Below, in pieces: positions 56,901 to 64,000 of a DNA stretch of 64,000 bases. The stretch comes from Branchiostoma floridae. Its lineage: Eukaryota; Chordata; Leptocardii; Amphioxiformes; Branchiostomatidae. Position numbers and translations under genes: made by a program. Numbering within the stretch: position 1 is the stretch's first letter; every line of letters starts with the position of its first letter. Location of the stretch: positions 13,924,067-13,988,066 of the forward strand of contig NC_049997.1 in the NCBI RefSeq assembly GCF_000003815.2, written 5' to 3'. A model generated the notes under the pieces. That model had not been told where the DNA came from and ran no database searches. It saw only the letters and a program-made list of their open reading frames with translations.

Positions 56901-59900
56901 ATAATCAAAAGGTTTTACTTTAAGCAATAAATATTGCTTTCAAGAAAAAATCTTAAGACTGATGTTTCAAAATGGGTACATACCTCCAGTTGGCTCTATG
57001 GAGAGTTCATAATCACTTGGTGTAGATCTTCGTTTCCTGTTGCTGGAACCTGATGCAGTGATCCTCAGTCTCTGTCCAGGTGTAGCAGAAATACTGGTGT
57101 CTCCAGCAGCTGAAGGGTGCAGGAATGTAAAACTGATAAATAATGACCTGTGGAACTATTTGATGATGACGGCTTTATTGTACAACAATTGTATTAGATA
57201 AAAAACATGATAATTTGAAAGTTCTAGAAAACTTATCAAGTATACAAGAAACTAATGTAGTATACGTTGTAGGGTGGGACTATACATTTGTACATTTTAG
57301 TTTTTAAATCTAGTGTATATTAATGGCCATGCCAATAACATATTGAATTTATAATATCACATGATCCAAGCAATTTTTGCACTTCAATTGTAGATAACAA
57401 AAGTGATTTAATAGTATTACAAATATTCCAAAGGAGTCAGGACGAAAGACGGTGAGGACAAAGACTTACGTAGAGTTACGATTGGCCCATCACACTTGTC
57501 AACACACAGGTTAGCTGGGTTACACATTCTCAGGCAGTTCATGGTGCAACTAAAATGGTTCATGAAAACATAATAAAACTTAAAAACAATACAAAATGAT
57601 CTTAACAACATAAAACAACAGAAAAAATTCTTTGCACTAAAAAACACAAAGGATAAATCAGATGCTGTGGTTCTGGATTTGAATGAAGTTGAGAAGTTTT
57701 ACTTACGATCCAGGCGGGACGTTGTACGTGTTGCCCCCTAATGAAGTTGTGCTGGTCCTGGAAAATTGTCAAAATTGTTCAATATCCTCGACAACACAAT
57801 AAGTCGGTTCCTGGGTCCTACTGCACATGCACAGTGTGAGGCATTGTTGGTACTATTTGAAAGGTTAAGGTTTCAATCACACAGATAAAACATGTATGGG
57901 CATGTATAAAGCACTGTGTTTACAATCTCGGGGCTCTCTGGCCTGACCTGCGCAGTTAGAACGATGATGCCACCTGAACTGTAGGATTCATACAACCCTT
58001 GTCTAGGCAACCCTTACGCATGGTAAATTAGTCATACACGTGTATATACAGACCCTGACCTCTCACTGCAAATATTGTTGTCGATGATATGATGTTAATA
58101 TAACGTTATACTTCATTTTTAGATGATATGTAAGTTGTCCTACACCATGTACATATAAATGTTCCTTTTTAATATGTATTGTTTATGTGTTTGTCAGCAG
58201 GGCTAGCCCTTTGTAATAGCCATAGGCTAGTTGGGCAGCCCTGGCTGTGTGTTCGTGGCAGCCAAACCAATAAATAAATAAACTGTAGGATCTAAAGAAT
58301 TTGGCTATGTTATCAAGTAATGCATAACTCACTGCACTCAGGTATTGCTAACATCATCTCAAGATATGGGGGTGTCTATTTATAATACCAAATATACAGC
58401 GTTGACTTTGTTTATATAAAACAGAAGCAACTTCAAAGAAAGAGGAACAAAGCCTTTGAACAGGATGTTTTCCTTGCCAACAGAGAGCAAAAGCATCACA
58501 GTACAAAATTCAGCACTAAGGACAGAGACATTAAAATGTACATTGTCAGTTTAAGTGTACACCATTTACAAACATTTACACTTACAAAGACAAAAGGGAC
58601 TTAAGCATGAGTTCAAACCTTACCTGCATGCAGTGCTTGGACTAGTGGGCCTTGCATTGACGTATGCCTGCATGGATCTCTGAGCAGATGTGTCGGAGAG
58701 AGAGGTGGACGTGGTGTCGTTTGTGGTGTCGTCGGGGGTGAAGCAGTTGGGATCCGTTGGTTTTGGCAGGTCCGAGATGTTGGCGACCACCGTGTTGGAG
58801 ACGAGGAGTTGTCCGTTGACGATGGCAGCGCTGCCGCCACCATTCAGACCAATCTGTATACAGGGAACCGTGTCCCCTCCTTCTCCACAGGTTTGGACAC
58901 ACATCACTAGGAAACAGAAAGTATTTTGTAAAGCTTGCAGATAGTCATAACATGAATAATCTAAGTTCCATACAATAAAAAGGATCCACCCCTGAGGCAT
59001 TGGTAAAATTAGAGAACATACAAACTATAGTAAAGAAAAACTTTAGAATAGAATAGCAAGATTTGCCATGTACATTTTGTAGAATTGCACAATGGACTCT
59101 AGCTTAAGTTAAGCAGTATAGTTTTGTAATTATCACTACACATCACCACTACACATCACCACAGGTGACAATGCACATCACCCAAGAGTAGTAAGTTAAA
59201 CATCTTTCAACCTTAAACGTTTATACATTAATGAAGACAATAGCCCACTATCACGCTTTCATTATAATTGCAAGAAAAATTTGGAAATATTTTTTCCAGC
59301 TTTGCAACTTTGGGATATATTTACTGGTAAAGCTGTCTATATCAAATGTTGGCCTATAGGCTCTTTATCAAAATAATGTTGAGAGGCTTCATGGCAAACC
59401 CCAAAATATCTCCATTTTGTAACTATAGCAGAAGGAAATAACTGTGAATAAATAAAAAGTAATCAATGTTGGTTTTACTTGTTTTATTGATGCTTGGATC
59501 TTCAGGTGGTCCATATGAAATTCCCACTTCTGTAGGGTCCGATGCCTGCAGTGCAGTTGGTGGGACAACCCCTTCCATCTGTGTGCATCCTAGGGCACTC
59601 GTGTTCACATTAGCAGATGGGGGTTCAAGGAGAGCAGTCACTCCTTGGACACAAACATGTATTACACAATGGTAAAATTTATTCTCACATAGCAAATGGA
59701 CAAAAACCATTTGAGTCTTTTCATAGTACTGAAAAAAGAGTTGGGTTCTGTCCATGGTGCTGAAAAGCACTTTTGTTTCATTGTACTTTCTACTTTGTTA
59801 TCCTGAATTGCTGCTTTTCAAGTAGCTAATAGCAGTTCACTGTATCTTGGCTATAGGGTGCTGTTTTAACCAAACACACCAGGTCCCCCCTACTTATTTT

Positions 59901-62900
59901 GATACACTTGTTGGCTTTTTTTTCTGAATATAGGTTTGATGTCTAATGCTGAAGGTAGTACTATGAAAAATATTCTTTCCTGTGACATTCTGTAACTTTT
60001 CTAGATACAAAGGGACAAAACACATATCTATATAATGCTATATATATATGATGAACTTGTACCAATGTTCAAAAATAAAACTTATAAACATCTAATACAC
60101 TGCCATTTCTACTGACATAATCAACCTACCCCCAGTAACGCCATACGTAGAAAGCCCTGCTTTATTAGTAGCCTTGATGGATACAAAGTATGTGCGGTTG
60201 TTCTCTATGAGACCCTCCAGGTCAGAGTTCAGTCCAGTAGTGTTCACGCCAATACAGGTGTAGTTCTGAAGATCGGTCCCATTGGGACGGGAACCAATGG
60301 CAAAACAGTTCTCCTGCAAGGCGGAACAAAATGAGCAATGATTAATGCTGGTTTCCATGGTTTTGAAAAAGGTAACATTTAATACAGGAAATACTGTTTT
60401 TACTTGTACTAGAAGTATCAATATACACAATGTAGATGTTTGAATAGACTTAGTACAGGGTTTAAAGGTAGTGACAAGTCTTTGAAATACGGTTTTGCAG
60501 GTAGCAATAATGCATTAAATGCTTAAGGTGTTAACAAAGATATTTATATACATGCAATCCACTTATGTTTCATTGTATTTATCTGTTGAATCTAAATATA
60601 ATGCAAAATGGTTGATTCAACTGACTCTGTAACAAAATGACATATTGTTGATATCAATGCAGTTTTGAGGTCAGCATACATGTATTGTGCCTGAAGGCTT
60701 CGAACTATGACATTGGGTGGAAATGCCATGGCTTTCGGTGATACCTCTCTTACTGGGGCTGATATCACTAACAGCACTGAGACAAACTGCCTACAAAAAA
60801 GGAATGGCCCAAATACATGGCCAATGATGGAGAGACTACTCGAGAAGGGGAGTGCCCGAGGGAATGGAGCAAGAGTCTATTTATGTGGGATGAGCAAAGT
60901 AATCACAACCCAACTGAAGGTGAGAGTTCTAACACCTATTGGACATGCTAGAGGGAGGAAGACCTTGGCAGCTTCCGTAGACACTCCTCTAACATCAAGA
61001 GAAGAAGAAGGGTGTCTTTTACCTTTATTCCACTTTCTTCATCAGAAAAGTACCAGACTGCCTTGATTGTATCGTTGGACTGTTGATACGATGTCGGCAT
61101 CAGTTCACCCTGTGTCACATCAACGTGGATAGAGCTTTCCATATTAGGTGGAGTCGTGTCTATTGTGAAGCCACTGGTCGTAGTTATCACTTCACTTCCG
61201 CTGGCAGAGAGTGCCTTGACTGTGAGGAGAAATATGGTTTGTCAATGGTAGTCAATGTCTTAGTGATATACAAGCCTCCGTAGCAGGCTCTTTTTGGCTC
61301 ATAATACACTTTTGCTGGCCATTTCTTTTTGTACTGGGTTGCTTGTATACCTTTTTGTACTGGGCTGCCATATGGAACAGATGTGAATCATCTCAACATT
61401 TCAATCCTGTCATAAGTAAAATACAGATAGGATAGATCATACTGGAAAAATTGTACTTCGGACTGTACTTCACCAGTGTAACCGGATGCACTATGATGAT
61501 GATGATGATAAGTAAGATGCTTTAACTTGATTACCAATGCTAGAAATCAATTCCCTAGAAATGATTGTAAAAGACCACTTTCAACCCATACTATCCACCC
61601 TTGTAGGTTAGCCTTATAGAAATGCAGTTATGTACCAATGAGGAAGTAGGGTATAGCAGTCCCATTGTCAGTCACAGTGAGGTTGAGGTTATCCAGGCTG
61701 AATCTGACCTCCACGTTTTCACTGCTGGTGTTGCATTGTGGGTCACAGGCAAACCTGCTGCAGTCGTCCAGGCATGGGAGGCACGGGGTGTAGATCTAGA
61801 GGTGTGAGACATGGCAACCATTTACTTACTATGTCATACGTGGGGGGTGGTTATTTGTTTGCAGGTTTTGTATACCCAGTAAACCGCCTCATGGCATAAC
61901 ATACCAGGTTTGTACTGAACAGTACACAAAATGTACAAGCTTCATGATCATATCCAAATATATTTGTGTGTAGCTGTTGCCCATTTGAATACTAGATTTA
62001 ACACTTTTACTTTGGAATTGAAGTTCTTATCATATCTTGCTGGAGGACACCAATTTTTTTCATAATGCTGGTGCAGTTTGAATTAAAATGTGTAATTTCT
62101 TGGTTCAGCAATACTGCAGGTTGGAATACTCTCTGGATGATTTAACCCATGGTTAGGCTGGTAGATACCTCTGAAAAAAGAGGAGTAGATTGAAGCAATA
62201 TTATGGTTGGGTTAAAGTTGATTTCTCACCTCTTGGTAGTCTACAACTTGGCTCCGTGAACCATCCTCAACATCTTCAGCTAAGATTCCAGCATAGTACT
62301 TGATGATTGGATCAATGTTCCCGCGGAACGGTCGGCCGTAACGGCACGGAATATCACTGGCTGGTGGCAATCTGTGACAAAGATATTTAGCATTCATTCA
62401 TTGTACCACATTCACAGAAACATGAAAATATTGACAAACAACAGTCATGATATCGTATTGCTTTATATATAAAAAGTTATGGTACCTACAATGTAAGTGA
62501 CAAGACTTAAAAGTTTTATGTACATAAATGAAACTTTTGGACCAGTACTATATTACGGTAGGTGGAGGGGAAGGGCTAGCTACCTCTCCCTGTAATACTA
62601 TATGCTGCCACTGAAACAGATGGAAACTTGCTGTATGCCACTAAATGAATGAAACAAGCATACATGTATCATAGAGAAAAGGAAAACCAAAGACTGTCCT
62701 GGAATAATTCTGTTTCATGGGAGTAAAAAAATGAGTAAAGATACATGTATGACATTATAAGAGAGTATACTAAGTTTTGTAGAGTCTTCCACCATACTTA
62801 CACAACGTTACGGAATGTTGCAGAAGTCACGTCTGGTTTGAACTTGTTGGCGAGCACTGGCACATTGTTGCCTTCATTTAAGACATTGAGCATGAGCTTG

Positions 62901-64000
62901 GTGCTGTTTGTGAAGGAGGGAAGCCCAGACACCATGGCCCACTGCTGTCCATCAATGTACAAACTCAAACTCCAGTCAGACTGGGCACAAAGGAAACATG
63001 GTCAGTTAAACATTATGTAAAAGGTACATGTAGTCCCATTATTTTAGAGGCCATAGGGGCAGTTATTAACTGTGCCTTGGTGTCATGGTATTGGCCATCC
63101 CTCTTCTTTCATCAGCTTTTACCTCCCCCACTGAAGTCAGGTACATGTACCTATTTGCATACCTGGGTAAAGTAAGGAAAGTCGTGTGAACTACCTTTCC
63201 CAAGGACACAATGTCTAGCTAGGAATGGCAGGAATGGAATCCTTGACCTCTTGATCTTGTGTCAGCTAGCATAGCCATTTGAACAGAAAACATAATGTCA
63301 CTCCATACTAGTAGATAAATAGCAAAAATAAAGACCACTGACCAAATTTGAAGACTAACACTCGCTGGTAAAGGTATAAATGAGGAATATTTTAAGATTG
63401 AAGTGATACCTTGACAAGAAAATTTTCACTTTGACAGCAGGACTCACCAGTTCTTCCCATGTTGTCATTGTGAAAACAAACTCGTAGTTGTAAAATGCTG
63501 CTGAAGGGTCAAAGTTCAGGAAGATTTCTTTGTATTTTGGCTCGTACTTGTCTTCGTAGTAGGTGCACCACATAATGAGCCTTGATTCGGTACTTCCTGC
63601 AAAGGGGAAAATGAATACGATGTCTTAAGAATTGCTTTGGTTGTTGGTTATCATATTTGTAATTAGAAAATGTGACCATGCTCAAACACAAAAAATTAGA
63701 ATAAGGACTTGTGAAACACCACAATTGAGCATAGCTCTGCTAAGATAACATAATAAACCAGTCGCGGCATGGAAAACCCTATTTTAATGGTAAGCAAATC
63801 TTTAAACTATATCATCTCTTGTGCTGTACCTTTAGGAAGAATGAGCATGCCACAAGCACTCTGAGTGACAAACATCTCTTCTTCACTGACAGTCGACGTC
63901 TGCCCCTCGATGGGGTCAGGAACGACAGCCCACACTGGTGTGGGCCTCTGTGGCGCAGCTGTAGTGGTCGGTGCTGTGCCGGTGTAGAACTCTGTGCTGT
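47787..64000 (-). CDS. Large type I membrane protein, 3' portion (5' end outside window)
   Basis: I joined 25 exons with consistent phases, ending at the TAA at 47787-47789, giving about 1,500 residues. The ectodomain has unidentified beta-rich segments, an FN3-like pair, Cys-rich linkers, cadherin-like modules and an EGF pair. One TM helix and a tail of about 370 residues follow. Two possible furin sites (RKRRS; RTKRS) lie in the ectodomain. I do not recognise the family. It is probably a cell-surface adhesion or receptor protein; that is an inference from modules and tail motifs. Confidence 0.85.
48343..49134 (-). CDS. Right-hand gene, exon R24: Ser-rich cytoplasmic tail
   Basis: The 792-nt exon (phase 1-1) encodes a disordered Ser/Arg-rich tail with many basophilic-kinase-like motifs (SRRSS, SRKSS, RRSSE) and three related blocks around SASRKSSA. 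Near its end LQYTNPAYEGDEEPL holds an NPxY motif, a known binding site for PTB-domain and endocytic adaptors. Confidence 0.88.
49203..49508. mobile_element. hAT-type MITE with perfect 8-bp target duplication
   Basis: The ends are CAGGGTTCTAGCCAGC and the inverse of GGCTAGCTAGAACACTG. GCACTAAA flanks it on both sides (49195-49202 and 49509-49516). No ORF. It lies in the intron between exons R23 and R24. Confidence 0.93.
49590..50329 (-). CDS. Right-hand gene, exons R22-R23: transmembrane helix and juxtamembrane
   Basis: Exon 50204-50329 gives EIALIVCSILALVIVGLIIW, a clear single TM helix, followed by RVKYLR as stop-transfer. Exon 49590-49717 gives KHRFQKLDLRVEEDEAKEE and a Pro-rich stretch. 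Phases 2-2 and 2-1. Confidence 0.9.
50642..50816 (-). CDS. Right-hand gene, exon R21: EGF pair
   Basis: It encodes YECECLPGWVGRYCE (the end of one EGF domain) and DFDDCVSSPCPWPKECHDE (the start of a second, which finishes CECPDW in the next exon). Phase 1-2. Confidence 0.88.
51348..54187 (-). CDS. Right-hand gene, exons R16-R20: cadherin-like modules
   Basis: Exons are 54010-54187 (RTKRS site, then NDPPVFTSTLDLWMDEDSG), 53246-53392 (QASDPDNDEIVFGINP, GLLTYKPFSQEFG), 52571-52746 (ISIYVREV, VNDYPVFSVEI), 51896-52055 and 51348-51527. The NDPPVF, ASDPDNDE, LTYKP, VNDYPVF order is the pattern of cadherin-like/tandem-95 repeats, which use Asp clusters to bind calcium. The last two exons give another sandwich with IVSVWDPDRDE and end in CVNNATCKG, the start of the EGF pair. 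Confidence 0.82.
52108..52425 (+). mobile_element. tRNA-derived SINE
   Basis: The head has an A-box-like tagtccagtggttagtgac and a B-box-like gggatcaattccggg at tRNA spacing; an unrelated body follows, ending in a ttcctttt tract. It is in an intron, opposite to the gene. Confidence 0.75.
54569..57109 (-). CDS. Right-hand gene, exons R12-R15
   Basis: Exons are 56984-57109 (with the dibasic site NRKRRST), 56260-56416, 55412-55557 and 54569-54657. The last gives CDENGQMQFNETTGELITY. Phases run 1-1, 1-2, 2-1, 1-0. The modules are beta-rich and unidentified. Confidence 0.75.
55581..55860. repeat. 124-bp tandem repeat, 2.2 copies
   Basis: Units start at 55581, 55705 and 55829 with tacatgtacaaaatacat; the first two are nearly identical. 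It is intronic. Confidence 0.95.
57470..59643 (-). CDS. Right-hand gene, exons R8-R11: Cys-containing linker
   Basis: Exons are 59479-59643, 58624-58906, 57707-57757 and 57470-57549 (phases 1-1, 1-2, 2-2, 2-1). The products include a Cys-rich CVQTCGEGG, a Thr/Asp-rich DDTTNDTTSTSLSD stretch, and CTMNCLRMCNPANLCVDKC, which probably forms a small disulfide module. I do not recognise a named domain. Confidence 0.75.
58195..58285 (+). repeat. Retroelement 3'-tail fragment
   Basis: gcagggctagccctttgtaa ... gttgggcagccctggctg and a terminal aataaataaataaa are typical of a LINE/SINE 3' end. It is intronic. Confidence 0.55.
60130..61219 (-). CDS. Right-hand gene, exons R6-R7: FN3-like module
   Basis: Exon 61023-61219 encodes FTIDTTPPNMESSIHVDV and IKAVWYFSDEESGIK; exon 60130-60313 encodes CFAIGSRPNGTDLQNYTC and NRTYFVSIKATNKAGLS. 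The pattern DTTPP, WxFxDxESGI, AIGS, then TYFVSIKATNKAGL is common in large invertebrate surface proteins and folds like FN3. Phases are 1-0 and 0-1. Confidence 0.8.
61636..64000 (-). CDS. Right-hand gene, exons R1-R5 (ectodomain, unidentified)
   Basis: Exons are 63830-64000 (runs off the window), 63448-63596, 62802-62980, 62230-62371 and 61636-61795. The first encodes a Thr/Pro-rich stretch then AVVPDPIEGQTSTVSEEEMF. Others give EIFLNFDPSAAFYNYEFVF, SDWSLSLYIDGQQWAMVSG, CRYGRPFRGNIDPIIKYYAG and a Cys-rich CLPCLDDCSRFACDPQC. The LSLYIDGQQW pattern with a following valine-rich strand suggests a laminin-G/concanavalin-like sandwich, but I would not name it. Confidence 0.75.

Noticed and set aside
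60690-61020. Fairly open plus-strand stretch near 60.7-61.0 kb
   Set aside because: No acceptor/donor pair or domain pattern supports an exon, and it lies within an intron of the minus-strand gene.

Overview
This looks like nuclear DNA of an invertebrate chordate, most likely a lancelet (Branchiostoma). The signs are many short phase-1 exons separated by introns full of small foldback transposons, an avidin-family gene (lancelets are known to have one), EGF/FN3/EMI domain shuffling, and a CR1/L2-like LINE. Species is inference. There are two runs of N, at 12269-12368 and 19860-20294.

Layout. (1) 1-6608: a CA/CACG microsatellite, a doubtful terminal exon near 600-819, and a plus-strand avidin-like gene with three coding exons (1889-3560) that keeps the biotin-pocket residues. 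(2) 6609-29846, minus strand: one large gene that I rebuilt exon by exon. It has 38 coding exons, all splice phases agree, and the open frame is about 2,162 codons. It encodes a polycystin-1-like 11-TM protein. Its ectodomain is signal peptide, EMI-like domain, two EGF domains, five FN3 domains, Thr/Ser linkers and a GAIN/GPS region, followed by TM1, PLAT, TM2-TM11 and a short acidic tail. An EGF+FN3 block in it is tandemly duplicated. (3) 29850-35780: intergenic DNA with foldback elements and an old tandem duplication (about 31.87-32.93 and 34.08-35.42 kb) carrying signal-peptide-like minus-strand exons. (4) 35.79-44.04 kb: a pair of roughly 400-bp inverted arms enclosing an apparently full-length minus-strand LINE (about 36.70-43.40 kb) with two intact ORFs. 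ORF1 begins with a J-domain-like region lacking HPD and also has an SGNH esterase domain. ORF2 is endonuclease plus reverse transcriptase. (5) 44.04-47.78 kb: non-coding, with several MITEs and a minisatellite. (6) 47787-64000, minus strand: the 3' portion (25 exons, about 1,500 codons, running off the right edge) of a type I membrane protein that I do not recognise. It has FN3-like, cadherin-like and EGF modules, one TM segment and a Ser-rich tail with an NPAY motif and a C-terminal ETEL PDZ-type ligand.

The three host genes have no obvious shared pathway. The avidin-like protein would be a biotin-binding protein, probably secreted. The polycystin-like and right-hand genes are separate cell-surface proteins. 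The most unusual items are the EMI-EGF-FN3-polycystin architecture, a MITE end that supplies a splice donor, the J-like/SGNH LINE ORF1, and a foldback element with a tRNA-like core.
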